NCBI GenBank assembly: GCA_045593725.1
Contig: JAZNXE010000009.1
Span: 1-62,323 of the forward strand
Origin: HGM12713 sp045593725
Lineage (GTDB): Bacteria; Bacillota; Clostridia; Oscillospirales; CAG-272
Length of the DNA: 62,323 nucleotides
Reading direction: 5' to 3'
Part shown: positions 1 through 8,309 of the stretch, piece by piece
Numbering within the stretch: position 1 is the first letter of the stretch
Layout: every line of letters begins with the position of its first letter
Translations under genes and position numbers: made by a program
The notes under the pieces: generated by a model
Told to the model about the DNA's origin: nothing
Seen by the model: the letters and a program-made list of their open reading frames with translations, nothing else
Databases searched by the model: none

Positions 1-1101
1 GTGTGTGTTAGCGAAGAATTGACATATTCTTTTGTTATGAAAGAAAAGAATGTTGATTTAGAAGCAAGATGGAGTTACTATACCGTTTCTGTTAATTCTT
101 ATACGGATGAACAAGGCACAGCAGGAACATTCACAAAGAAAGCTGACGAAAAAATAAGCATTGGTGAAACCGTTGCCTTGACCGCAACTGTAAATAAAGG
201 CTTTAACTTTGAAGGCTGGTATGTAAACGGAAATCACGTTAGCAGTGATTTTGAATATAGCTTTACGATGAAAGACGAAAATGTTGATATTGAAGCGGTT
301 TATAGTTATTATTCAATCACGGTAGAGTCTTGGAGTGATGAGCAGGGTATGGCGGGTACATATCCCAAAAAGGATAATGAAAGAATTAGTGCTGGTGAGA
401 TAGTAACGCTTACTACAACCGTGGCAGACGGATATAATTTCGAAGGGTGGTATATTGACGGGGTTTGTGTCTGCTCGGAGCTTACATATCAATTTGTGAT
501 GGAAAAAGCAAACAAAACCATTCTCGCGGAGTATTCGTATTATACATTGACCACAAATGGTTATATGAACAAATATGCATATACATATGATGTTCTTACC
601 GAAAAGGTTGGTACCATTACAAAATACGATTATAAAGCAGTTTCCAACGGTACAAAAGTAACTCTTATTGCCACGCTTGGGGAAGGATATACTTTTAAGG
701 GATGGTATATTGGCGATACCTGTGTTTGTGAAGATTTGGAATACACTTATATAATGACTAAAGAAAGCATTGAAATAAATGCGCTTTATACTTACTATAC
801 CATCGAAACAGGAGCTTTTGAATTTACTGGTGGGTTTGGTGACATAGAGCCTGATGGACGTTTCCCATTTGCTTATAATAGGAACAGTTTTGAAGATTTT
901 ATGGGAACATATACCGAGTATCACAAAGAACCCGTTAGAGTTGGAGATACCGTTACATTAACCGCTACAACTAAAGCAGGATATAGTTTTTTAGGTTGGA
1001 AGCGTGGAGAGGTAATTATAAGCACTTCCTCTACATATACATTTGTTATGGAGGAATCGGACGAATTTATTGAAGCAGTATTCGTTTATGTAGGAAATTA
1101 A
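1..1101 (+). CDS. InlB-type repeat surface protein, C-terminal part (5' truncated by window edge)
   Basis: The frame is open from the first base, so the true start lies upstream; 366 residues are visible. They form about four and a half copies of a module of roughly 75-85 residues, each with a 'GxxVxLTATxxxGYxFxGWY' core and ending in 'YxFxM...A.YSYY'. GWY-type cores lie near residues 72, 148 and 236, and a variant GWK near 335. This resembles the divergent InlB B-repeat/Listeria-Bacteroides repeat found in secreted or wall-bound proteins, usually a stalk or adhesion domain. The protein stops right after the last repeat without an LPxTG signal, so any anchor or signal peptide must be N-terminal. 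Base composition is clearly more AT-rich than in the downstream genes, which suggests acquisition. Function of the whole protein is unknown. Confidence 0.75.
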   Translation: MCVSEELTYSFVMKEKNVDLEARWSYYTVSVNSYTDEQGTAGTFTKKADEKISIGETVALTATVNKGFNFEGWYVNGNHVSSDFEYSFTMKDENVDIEAVYSYYSITVESWSDEQGMAGTYPKKDNERISAGEIVTLTTTVADGYNFEGWYIDGVCVCSELTYQFVMEKANKTILAEYSYYTLTTNGYMNKYAYTYDVLTEKVGTITKYDYKAVSNGTKVTLIATLGEGYTFKGWYIGDTCVCEDLEYTYIMTKESIEINALYTYYTIETGAFEFTGGFGDIEPDGRFPFAYNRNSFEDFMGTYTEYHKEPVRVGDTVTLTATTKAGYSFLGWKRGEVIISTSSTYTFVMEESDEFIEAVFVYVGN

Positions 1102-1198
1102 CTAATGTAACGGTTCGATTTTCGTTATCGTTACTTCTACCACAAAGCCTCGCTCCTGAGATTTGTTTCCATATATGCAGTAATGCGTCAAGAAAAGA

Positions 1199-1230
1199 GG
1201 ACAGAGAACGTAAAAATTCTCTGTCCTTTT
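1199..1230 (+). terminator. Rho-independent terminator after the repeat protein
   Basis: Perfect 10-bp stem GGACAGAGAA / TTCTCTGTCC with an 8-nt loop followed by TTTTCT. It also belongs to a dispersed repeat (see the repeat at 1205-1290). Confidence 0.75.
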
Positions 1231-1290
1231 CTGTCGGTAGGTAATGTATTCTATTAAATCCCAAAAACTGTCCTTAAGAGTACGTTCCTT
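1205..1290 (-). repeat. Copy of the 'aaggacagttttt' dispersed repeat
   Basis: Read on the minus strand this stretch carries 'taaggacagttttt' then 'acctaccgacagaaaa' beside a hairpin. The same two blocks occur at 40669-40759 (plus strand), and the first block recurs at 41645-41702 (minus strand). Each copy sits beside a terminator-like hairpin of different sequence. Confidence 0.55.
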
Positions 1291-1311
1291 TTGTCTCTGT
1301 TCCTTTTTCCT

Positions 1312-3114
1312 TTAGGAAAACTGCGAATTATACAGCGAGCTGTAAAAGCCTCCGGAGCGCAAAAGCTGCTCGTGGTTGCCCTGCTCGATTATAGCTCCGT
1401 CCTTTATTACCAGAATGGTGTCGGCATTCTGTATGGTGGAAAGGCGGTGGGCGATAACGAAGCAGGTACGGTTCTTCATAAGCTCGGTCATAGCGTCCTG
1501 AATCTGTATCTCGGTACGGGAGTCAACGTTGGAGGTAGCCTCGTCCAGAATAAGCATAGGCGCGTCGGAAAGAAAGGCGCGGGCTATGGTAATCAGCTGC
1601 TTCTGTCCCTTGGAAATATTTACTCCGTCATCCGAGAGCAGGGTATTATATCCCTCGGGAAGGCTTTCGATATAGGAATGTATCTTTGCCGCCTTGGCAG
1701 CCTCGTAAACCTCCTCGGGCGTTGCGTTCTCCTTGCCGTAAACGATATTGTCGTATATAGTTCCGTAGAATAACCACGTATCCTGAAGCACCATAGTATA
1801 TGCTCGGCGAAGGTCGGCGCGCTTGATATTCTTTACGGGTATTCCATCCATTCGTATCTCCCCTGAATTTACGTCGTAGAACCTCATAATGAGATTTATT
1901 ATGGTGGTTTTTCCCGCTCCCGTAGGTCCGACTATCGCCACTGTGCGCCCTTTGTTTGCCGTGACCGATACGTTTTTGAGAATAGTCTTTTCGGGTACGT
2001 ATCCAAATGTCACGTCGTCAAATTCCACGTTGCCCTCCACGCTCGTAAGGCTAATGGCATTGGGAGAGTCCTCGGGCTCTGGCTCCTCGTCAAGTATTCT
2101 GAATACGCGCTCAGCCGCCGAGAACGCCGATTGGAACTCGTGGAGAATATTGGAGAACTCGTTTATAGGACCCGCGAACTTTCTTGAATACTGAACGAAC
2201 TGCGCCACGCCGCCCAGAGTGATAAAGAACATAGACCCTGCGAGAATCGTTCCGCTTTGTGAGTACATATAGAGTATTCCTCCAAATACGGCTACCAGCG
2301 TCAGGGAGATGTTATTGATAAGGTTTATGGTAGGGAAGAGCATAGCGGCATTGTATTCCGCCTTGTAGAAGGCATCCATAGCCTCATTGTTGTGTTTGTT
2401 GAAGCGCTCGGAAATTACCTCCTGTCTTCCGTATGCCGATATGGAGCGTGCGCCCGAGAGCATCTCCTCGGCATAGCCGTTAAGCTCACCGTATTTTTTG
2501 GAGCGCGCTCTGAAGAGCGGGCGCACCTTTTTGGAGCGATAGCGGGTAAAGAAAATAGAGGCGGGGACGGTAAGGACGAATATAAGAATCAGGGGCTTTG
2601 ATATCTGCCACATAAAGGCGAGAGAGCCTATGACCGTATAGGCGCTTGTCATTACCTGAATAAGGTCGTGGGAGAGTGTGCTGTTGATGGTGTCGATATC
2701 GTATGAGAGATGGCTGATAATGTCACCCGTTGCGTGGGTGTCGAAATATCCCACGGGGAGGGTATTTAGCTTCTCGAAGACCTGCTTTCTCATTTTGTAG
2801 ATTATGCTCTGGCTGAGGCGAATCATTATCATTGCCAGAGCGTAGGAGAGAGCGGCGGACACCACGTAGCAGAAAATCATTATCCCTACGTTCACCGAAA
2901 CGGTATAGAAGTCCACCCCTCCATCACGCCCTATGGCGTCAATGGCAGCGCCCGAAAAGCGTGGGCCCATAAGGGAGAGCTGATTTGAGAGCAGAGTGAG
3001 TATAACCGCGGGGACAAAGAGTGCCCAGCCCTCAAGGACATATCTGCTCAGACGCAGAAAGATACCGCGTTTTTTGCGCTGTACGGTTTTATCTTTTTTA
3101 GTCAAGGAAAGCAC
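1312..3114 (-). CDS. ABC exporter half-transporter, catalytically competent subunit
   Basis: 600 residues: an N-terminal six-helix exporter membrane domain (about 20-330) and a C-terminal nucleotide-binding domain. The NBD has Walker A 'GPTGAGKTT', Q-loop 'LQDTWLF', a non-canonical signature 'ISKGQKQL', Walker B 'LILDEATS' with the catalytic Glu, and H-loop 'IAHRLST'. Its partner, encoded just upstream, lacks the Glu and the His, as in heterodimeric exporters of the BmrCD/TM287-288 type where one ATP site is degenerate. The two genes overlap by 17 bp and follow a marR gene, so export of a drug or toxic compound controlled by that repressor is likely. Substrate unknown. Confidence 0.9.
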   Translation of the reverse strand: MLSLTKKDKTVQRKKRGIFLRLSRYVLEGWALFVPAVILTLLSNQLSLMGPRFSGAAIDAIGRDGGVDFYTVSVNVGIMIFCYVVSAALSYALAMIMIRLSQSIIYKMRKQVFEKLNTLPVGYFDTHATGDIISHLSYDIDTINSTLSHDLIQVMTSAYTVIGSLAFMWQISKPLILIFVLTVPASIFFTRYRSKKVRPLFRARSKKYGELNGYAEEMLSGARSISAYGRQEVISERFNKHNNEAMDAFYKAEYNAAMLFPTINLINNISLTLVAVFGGILYMYSQSGTILAGSMFFITLGGVAQFVQYSRKFAGPINEFSNILHEFQSAFSAAERVFRILDEEPEPEDSPNAISLTSVEGNVEFDDVTFGYVPEKTILKNVSVTANKGRTVAIVGPTGAGKTTIINLIMRFYDVNSGEIRMDGIPVKNIKRADLRRAYTMVLQDTWLFYGTIYDNIVYGKENATPEEVYEAAKAAKIHSYIESLPEGYNTLLSDDGVNISKGQKQLITIARAFLSDAPMLILDEATSNVDSRTEIQIQDAMTELMKNRTCFVIAHRLSTIQNADTILVIKDGAIIEQGNHEQLLRSGGFYSSLYNSQFS

Positions 3115-4816
3115 CTCCCATCTGCGACTCGCTTATCTCTCGGTATTCGGCGCAATCGCGCAGAAGCTCCTCGTGGCTGCCTCTGCCTATAATTCTGCCC
3201 TCGTCTATGACGAGAATCAAATCACAGCTTTTTACCGAGCTGACTCTCTGGGCTACCGTTATGACGGTAGAGTCGCCCAGCTCCTCTGCAAGCGCGCGTC
3301 TGAGCGCGGAGTCGGTCTTATAGTCAAGAGCGGAGGAGGAGTCGTCGAGTATAAGTATATCGGGGCGCGCGGCTATGGCGCGGGCTATGAGCACACGCTG
3401 ACGCTGACCTCCCGAGAGATTAGTGCCCTTAGCCGAGAGGATATGTGAATATCCGTCGGGCATAGCCGATATAAAGTCGTGAGCCTGGGCTATCTTTGCG
3501 GCGCGTATCATATCCTCATCGGATATATCTCTGCCGAAGCGGATGTTTTCGGCTATGGTATCGGCATAGAGAAAATCGTTTTGCAGGGCAACTCCGAACT
3601 TCTGCGTAAGCTCGTCCTTCGTGTAGGAGCGGATATCACGTCCGTCTATGCGTATGCATCCGCTATCCACGTCGTAGAAGCGAAGAAGGAGCTTTACCAG
3701 TGTAGATTTTCCGCTTCCCGTAGCGCCTATAATTCCAAGGCGCTGTCCCCTTTTCAGGGATACCGATACTCGGTCAGCGTTGGGCTTCTTGCCAAAATAG
3801 GAGAAGCTTACGTCCTCAAAGGAAATATGGACGGAGGGGTCGCCCTTGCCGTCGTCCTCTACCTGCCTCAGCTCGCTTTGGGCGTGCATAACCTCGGATA
3901 TGCGTCCCGCCGAGGCGGCGCATTTAGTGAACATAACGAACATACGGGAGAGGGACATCATAGCCATAGATATGAGGGTAAAATATTGCATAAAGGCTAT
4001 GACCGTAGCGGGGGAGGACTGTCCCTTTGAAACCAGAAAAGCGCTGACGGCAACTACGGCGGCGATTCCTAAATTCATAAGCATAGTCATAACGGGGTTA
4101 ACGATACCCATTATGGTACCCGCTTTTGTTTCCTGCTTACACAGGGCGCGGTTAACCGTATCGTAACGGCGGTTTTCGTATTCGTTTTTGGAGAGTGCCT
4201 TTATGACTCTTATTCCCTGAGCGTCCTCGCGAACTACGCGCACCATTCCGTCAACCGACTTCTGTACCTTTGTGTATAGGGGAACGCCAAGGCGGGATAT
4301 GCTGTAAACCACTATAAATATGAGGGGAAGGGTAGCTATCATCACCAGGGACAGAGCGCTGTCCATAAGCAGGGTTATAGCTATACCCCCAAGAAGCAGA
4401 ATGGGAGCGCGTACACCCATTCTTTGTATCATACCCACAAAATTCTGCACGTTGTAGGTATCCGAGGTTATGCGCGCCTCAAGAGAGGGAATAGTGAAGC
4501 GGTCGGTGTCGCGCGCCGAGAGCATAAGAGTTTTTGAAAAAAGGTCGCGGCGCATAGCCGAGGAGAATATCATGGTTACCTTTGCCGCCATGCGGTTGGC
4601 GATTATGTTTCCAATTCCCGCCACAAAGGCACACAGCGCCATAACGCCGCCGAAGAATACTATTTTCCCCACGTCCTGCGTGACTATTACGTTCTCCAGT
4701 ATGTGGGAGAGCACAAACGGAATGAACAGCTCGGCTACCGTACCGAGTATCTTTATGAGCAGTCCTACTGCCATACGTACTTTCAGAGGCTTAAGATATG
4801 AAAATATCCATTTCAT
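3098..4816 (-). CDS. ABC exporter half-transporter, degenerate-site subunit
   Basis: 572 residues with exporter membrane domain followed by an NBD. Walker A 'GATGSGKST' and signature 'LSGGQRQR' are canonical. The residue after Walker B is Asp ('LILDDSSSALD') rather than Glu, and the H-loop His is replaced by Gln ('VAQRVSS'). These changes mark the non-hydrolysing half of a heterodimeric exporter, whose intact signature completes the partner's active ATP site. The start codon overlaps the marR stop by 4 bp (ATGA) and the 3' end overlaps the partner by 17 bp, so all three genes should be translationally coupled. Confidence 0.9.
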   Translation of the reverse strand: MKWIFSYLKPLKVRMAVGLLIKILGTVAELFIPFVLSHILENVIVTQDVGKIVFFGGVMALCAFVAGIGNIIANRMAAKVTMIFSSAMRRDLFSKTLMLSARDTDRFTIPSLEARITSDTYNVQNFVGMIQRMGVRAPILLLGGIAITLLMDSALSLVMIATLPLIFIVVYSISRLGVPLYTKVQKSVDGMVRVVREDAQGIRVIKALSKNEYENRRYDTVNRALCKQETKAGTIMGIVNPVMTMLMNLGIAAVVAVSAFLVSKGQSSPATVIAFMQYFTLISMAMMSLSRMFVMFTKCAASAGRISEVMHAQSELRQVEDDGKGDPSVHISFEDVSFSYFGKKPNADRVSVSLKRGQRLGIIGATGSGKSTLVKLLLRFYDVDSGCIRIDGRDIRSYTKDELTQKFGVALQNDFLYADTIAENIRFGRDISDEDMIRAAKIAQAHDFISAMPDGYSHILSAKGTNLSGGQRQRVLIARAIAARPDILILDDSSSALDYKTDSALRRALAEELGDSTVITVAQRVSSVKSCDLILVIDEGRIIGRGSHEELLRDCAEYREISESQMGGAFLD

Positions 4817-5250
4817 ACGGCGTCCTCCCCATCTATAATTTCCTTTGCCCTACTTTCCATTCTGGACAGCACCGAGTAAAATACCGCAAGCTCATCCTCT
4901 GGGATGTCCTTGGATATTCGCTCTTGCCATTCCCTTGATACAAGCCGTATTTCGGGGAGCGAGTCAAGCATCCTTTCGGTGGGAAAAACGGAGAGCTGAC
5001 GCTTGTCCTCGGGGGACTGATCCCGTTTTATATATCCCTGCTCCTCAAGGTGGGCGAGGGTTCTGGTCACGGTGCTTTTGTTAAGACAAAGCTCTCTTGC
5101 CAGCTCCTCCTGAGAGCATCCCGGAGCCTTGCATATAGCCAGCACGAAGGCGTGGTGTGACGGGTATAATCCCTCTCGGCTCACCCTCAGACCTCGGTAG
5201 GTCGCCTGAGAGCGGCTGATGTTGTTGAGCGATTTCATAAATCTCAGCAT
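4813..5250 (-). CDS. MarR-family transcriptional regulator
   Basis: 145 residues from the ATG at 5250, chosen because TGAGG lies 6 nt upstream; the longer frame upstream of it covers the promoter and operator and is not coding. A winged helix spans about residues 30-95, with recognition helix region 'NKSTVTRTLAHLEEQGYI' and the family's wing 'SPEDKRQ'. It is first in an operon with two ABC exporter halves. A perfect 41-bp palindrome overlaps its own -10 box, so autorepression relieved by a ligand, probably a substrate of the exporter, is the natural reading. Ligand unknown. Confidence 0.88.
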   Translation of the reverse strand: MLRFMKSLNNISRSQATYRGLRVSREGLYPSHHAFVLAICKAPGCSQEELARELCLNKSTVTRTLAHLEEQGYIKRDQSPEDKRQLSVFPTERMLDSLPEIRLVSREWQERISKDIPEDELAVFYSVLSRMESRAKEIIDGEDAV

Positions 5251-5263
5251 ATAATACCTCAAA

Positions 5264-5304
5264 AAAATAGTTGCATACGCAACGGTTGCGTATGCAACTA
5301 TTTT
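5264..5304. promoter_or_regulatory. MarR operator: 41-bp perfect palindrome
   Basis: 20-bp arms around a single central G (base 5284). Each arm contains its own near-dyad of the form GTTGC-N4-GCAAC (5270-5283 and 5285-5298), which fits two adjacent MarR-dimer sites. One arm covers the -10 box of the marR promoter. Confidence 0.8.
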
Positions 5305-5328
5305 AACACGATAGAATTGATATGTCAA
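5300..5328 (-). promoter_or_regulatory. marR-ABC operon promoter
   Basis: On the minus strand: -35 TTGACA (5323-5328), 17-bp spacer, -10 TAAAAT (5300-5305). The -10 box overlaps the operator palindrome. Confidence 0.8.
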
Positions 5329-5364
5329 TAGCTTCGGTGAAAAATCAAAATTTTGTGGGTTTAT

Positions 5365-5457
5365 AAACGATCTCTCCGCCTTTCTGTCGAGAAAGGCGGA
5401 GAAGTTATTCCTGAGGGAGTTATGCAAAGCCGGTAGGGGCAAGCTGTGTTCGCCCTT
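5365..5457 (+). repeat. Dispersed repeat, copy A (hairpin plus conserved tail)
   Basis: A hairpin, CCGCCTTTCT gtcg AGAAAGGCGG, is followed by 'gttatgcaaagccggtaggg' and 'gcaagctgtgttcgccc'. The same arrangement, with a different hairpin sequence, occurs at 11575-11668. It lies between marR and the end of murE. Confidence 0.55.
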
Positions 5458-6943
5458 ACTTTTCCTTGCAGTATTCCTCGATTATCCGTGCCTCCGAAAA
5501 TTCCTCGCGGACTCCGCAGATAAGCTGATAGGTTTCGTGTCCCTTACCCGCAAGAAGAATTATATCTCCCCTAACCGAGTTTTCAAGAGCGTATTCTATC
5601 GCCTTGCGTCTGTCGGGAATAGCCACGTAGGGGCAGGTACCTGCGGTAAAGTAGGAGGCTATCTCTCCGATTATTGCCGAGGGCGGCTCACTGTCGGGGT
5701 TGTCCGAGGTGAGTATGCAGAAGTCGGCATCGCGGGAGGCAACAAGACCAAGCTCGGCGCGCCGCATCTTGGTTCTTCCGCCGATAGAGCCGAAAAGGCA
5801 TATAAGGCGGTTTGGAGAGTAGTTGCGAAGAGCGGTAAGCGCTGCCTTAAGGCTTATTCCGTTATGGGCGTAGTCTATGACCGCGGTAGCGCCGTTTGGA
5901 AGCTCATAGGTTTCAAATCTTCCCTTGATGCGTACGCTTCTCATAGTTTCGACTATATCCTCGGTCTTAAGTCCAAGTCTTCGGCAGACCGCAAGAGCGG
6001 TCAGGGCGTTATAGACGCTGAACTCACCTGGGAAGGAGAGGGATACGGGATAGCTTCCGTCGGCTTCCTCGCAATCGAAGTTTACCGATATCTTTCCCGG
6101 GGAGCGGAAATATGCTATATTCTTAGCTCGATAGTCGGCGGAGGGGCTGCCCTTGCCCGAGATGCTTGTCATTTCACAGCGGATGCCGCCTATCATCTCT
6201 CCCGCGTACTCGTCGTCGCCGTTATATACTATATACCGCGCGCCGTAGTCGGTAAAGAGAGTGTGCTTACAGCTTTTGTAGTCGTCGAAGTCGGGATGCT
6301 CAAACTCGCCGATATGGTCGGGAGAGAGGTTGGTAAACACGCAGATATCAAAGCGGATGCCGTGGACTCTCGCCATTTTAAGAGCCTGTGAGGACACCTC
6401 CATTACCACCGTGGTTACCCCGGCGCTTCGCATATTTCTCATATGCTCGTGGAGGTCGTAGCTTTCGGGAGTGGTATTTATGGTATCAAAGCGGCGCTCG
6501 CCGTAATATACTCCGTTTGAGCCGATATATCCCGCCTTTATTCCGTTTGCCTTGAGGATATTGTATATAAGCAGGGAGGAGGTAGTCTTTCCCTTTGTGC
6601 CCGTAATGCCTATAACGGTCATCTCTCGTGAGGGGTATCCGAAGAAGGTGGCTGAAAGCTCAGCCAGAGCCACGCGGGAATTTTTTGTGATTATTATATA
6701 AGCGTCATCGGGGAGGGTGGGTCTGCGCTCGCTGACAAATACGCGGCAGCCGTTTTTGTATGCGTTGGCGGCGTAGTCATGACCGTCGCTTATGCTTCCC
6801 GATATACAGACGAAGAGAGAGTCGGCGAACACCTTGCGCGAGTCGGAGGACAGCATCTTTATATCAAGGGAGGACACATCCAGCCCCGAGCGGTTTATCA
6901 CCTCGGTATAATCGATACATTGTATCAGTTCTTTCAGTAACAT
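5456..6943 (-). CDS. murE: MurE-type Mur ligase (UDP-MurNAc-dipeptide--amino acid ligase), atypical specificity motif
   Basis: 495 residues, the usual MurE length. The N-terminal UDP-binding domain is followed by the ATP loop 'GTKGKTT' (about 115-121), then 'KGRFE' (340-344) and 'GKGHE' near the C terminus. MurE adds the third residue of the peptidoglycan stem in the cytoplasm. In meso-DAP-adding enzymes the specificity motif is DNPR; here it is DNPD (414-417), so the Arg that binds the distal DAP carboxylate is missing and an acidic residue takes its place. That argues against meso-DAP and would suit a basic side chain such as Lys or Orn, though this is inference. It overlaps the racemase gene by 10 bp, so the two are co-translated. 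It could be a second, specialised MurE rather than the housekeeping one. Confidence 0.85.
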   Translation of the reverse strand: MLLKELIQCIDYTEVINRSGLDVSSLDIKMLSSDSRKVFADSLFVCISGSISDGHDYAANAYKNGCRVFVSERRPTLPDDAYIIITKNSRVALAELSATFFGYPSREMTVIGITGTKGKTTSSLLIYNILKANGIKAGYIGSNGVYYGERRFDTINTTPESYDLHEHMRNMRSAGVTTVVMEVSSQALKMARVHGIRFDICVFTNLSPDHIGEFEHPDFDDYKSCKHTLFTDYGARYIVYNGDDEYAGEMIGGIRCEMTSISGKGSPSADYRAKNIAYFRSPGKISVNFDCEEADGSYPVSLSFPGEFSVYNALTALAVCRRLGLKTEDIVETMRSVRIKGRFETYELPNGATAVIDYAHNGISLKAALTALRNYSPNRLICLFGSIGGRTKMRRAELGLVASRDADFCILTSDNPDSEPPSAIIGEIASYFTAGTCPYVAIPDRRKAIEYALENSVRGDIILLAGKGHETYQLICGVREEFSEARIIEEYCKEK

Positions 6944-7701
6944 ATTGCTTTTGCTCGTCCTTTCTCGGCGTCGCCGTAAAAATTCATAAGAGATGCGTCA
7001 AAGCCTACGGGTTCTTTTTTGCAGCTCCTTATCGATGCCAGAGCGAGTAGCTCAAGCGAGTCGATAAAATATGGTGGAAGGGGATAGTTCTTTTTTATTA
7101 AAGACAGCTCGGTACAGCCGAGTATCAGCCGCTGACAGCCCCGCGCTCCGAGAGCGTCGCAAACCGCGTTGAAGCGGTGCATATCGGGGTCCTTGCCGCT
7201 TTTTATATCGTTGAATATTATATGGGTTATCTCGGTCTGCTCCCACTCTGTAAGCGGCTCTATGGAAATTCCCTCCTTAGAGAACACCTCAGTGTAAGCT
7301 CCCGAGGCGGCAGTGCCCTCTGTGGCAAGAACACCCACCTTGGTTATGCCCTCGTATTTGCAAAAGCGCGCGGTCTCCTCTATTATATTGATTACGGGGA
7401 TATCCACGGCATCGCATATCTTCTCGTAGAAATAGTGGGCGGTGTTGCAGGGGATAGCCAATATATCAGCCCCTGCGCCTTGAAGTCTTCTTGCCTCCTC
7501 TGCCATAATGGGAGAGGGGTCATCCCCGCTGTTTCCTAAGATAAAGGATGAGCGGTCGGGGGTGTCGGCTCTTGAGGAGAGCAGAAAATTTATGTGGTCA
7601 CTGTCGCGCAGCGCCTTGGTGTGACGGGTGAGCATTTCGCAAAAATACACCCCCGACATAGGTCCAAGACCGCCGAGTATGCCAAGAAGTATACCGTTCA
7701 C
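6934..7701 (-). CDS. Aspartate/glutamate racemase family protein
   Basis: 255 residues with a GTG start at 7701 preceded by GGCGGTGA. The PLP-independent two-cysteine racemase fold is recognisable: N-terminal 'GILGGLGPMSG', first catalytic Cys in 'PCNTAH' (C85) and second in 'GCTELS' (C196). The family interconverts L- and D-Asp or L- and D-Glu. The gene lies between a pre-ATP-grasp fragment and a MurE ligase in one transcription unit, so a D-amino acid for cell wall or wall-like peptide synthesis is the likely product. The 'GGLGPMSG' N-terminus is closer to aspartate racemases than to MurI. Confidence 0.85.
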   Translation of the reverse strand: MNGILLGILGGLGPMSGVYFCEMLTRHTKALRDSDHINFLLSSRADTPDRSSFILGNSGDDPSPIMAEEARRLQGAGADILAIPCNTAHYFYEKICDAVDIPVINIIEETARFCKYEGITKVGVLATEGTAASGAYTEVFSKEGISIEPLTEWEQTEITHIIFNDIKSGKDPDMHRFNAVCDALGARGCQRLILGCTELSLIKKNYPLPPYFIDSLELLALASIRSCKKEPVGFDASLMNFYGDAEKGRAKAICY

Positions 7702-7722
7702 TATGCGTCACCGCCTTTCATT

Positions 7723-8112
7723 TTAATGTATGTCAGCCAGAGGAGAGTTTACAAAAAGCTCCTCTGGGCTTGATATAACGAAGTGCTTTTCAAGCAATGA
7801 TTCGTTTTCCTTTACCGCCTGCTCGTATTCCGCAGAGGCGGGTATGAGTATGGGAAGCGCCGCGGGCTCTTGCTCCGCAAGGGCAATAAGCTGCTCACAC
7901 ATAAGGCGAGGCTCGTCCTTTGACAGACAGGGAAGAAAGCGGAAGGACAGACCCAGAAGGTCGGGAAGCGTTCTCTTTTCGTCTAAAATGAGCGAAATTA
8001 TACCGTATCGTCTGTGTATCCTCTGCGCCATTCTTCTCGACGAAGAGCAGCTTCCCAGAATAAAGGGAAGGAAATACAGGGCAGAGTTCTTTTTTATGCT
8101 TTCTTTTTTCAT
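7723..8112 (-). CDS. Stand-alone pre-ATP-grasp domain, possibly a truncated D-aspartate/carboxylate-amine ligase
   Basis: 129 residues. The stretch 'FILGSCSSSRRMAQRIHRRY' (about residues 17-36) followed by 'GIISLILD' matches the opening strand and helix of ATP-grasp carboxylate-amine ligases such as D-aspartate ligases ('LLGSDxNxYxMARxFxxxYG'). The sequence then runs on to about where the ATP-grasp core should begin and stops; nothing of the ATP-binding core follows, as the racemase starts 22 nt later. Either a ligase lost its catalytic domain or the N-domain is kept as a separate small protein. The frame is intact with a good RBS (AAGGAG) and a consensus promoter, so it is probably still expressed. 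Product role unknown. Confidence 0.6.
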   Translation of the reverse strand: MKKESIKKNSALYFLPFILGSCSSSRRMAQRIHRRYGIISLILDEKRTLPDLLGLSFRFLPCLSKDEPRLMCEQLIALAEQEPAALPILIPASAEYEQAVKENESLLEKHFVISSPEELFVNSPLADIH

Positions 8113-8150
8113 TTGGGCTCCTTGGGCGTATGAAATACTCTTCCAAGTTA

Positions 8151-8179
8151 ATTATATCACAATCCACCGCCTTTGTCAA
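8151..8179 (-). promoter_or_regulatory. Promoter of the pre-ATP-grasp/racemase/murE operon
   Basis: Minus strand: TTGACA (8174-8179), 17-bp spacer ending TGTGA, TATAAT (8151-8156). This is a full consensus promoter with extended -10 TGATATAAT. Confidence 0.8.
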
Positions 8180-8239
8180 AGGGTGTTAGGTTTATTTTTT
8201 GCCTGATTTTATCTTTTTTGAAAAAGTTTTTCCCAGACC

Positions 8240-8268
8240 TTGAAAAAGTGGGCGCTTTCGTATATAAT
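8240..8268 (+). promoter_or_regulatory. GNAT gene promoter
   Basis: TTGAAA (8240-8245), 17-bp spacer, TATAAT (8263-8268), about 40 nt before the start codon. Confidence 0.7.
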
Positions 8269-8309
8269 CTAAAGGTAGCGGTACAAATAAATTTACAGAA
8301 GGGCGCGCA

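Noticed and set aside
313..924. 203-residue minus-strand frame over the InlB-repeat gene
   Set aside because: No RBS, no motif, and the plus strand has clear protein repeats at the same place.
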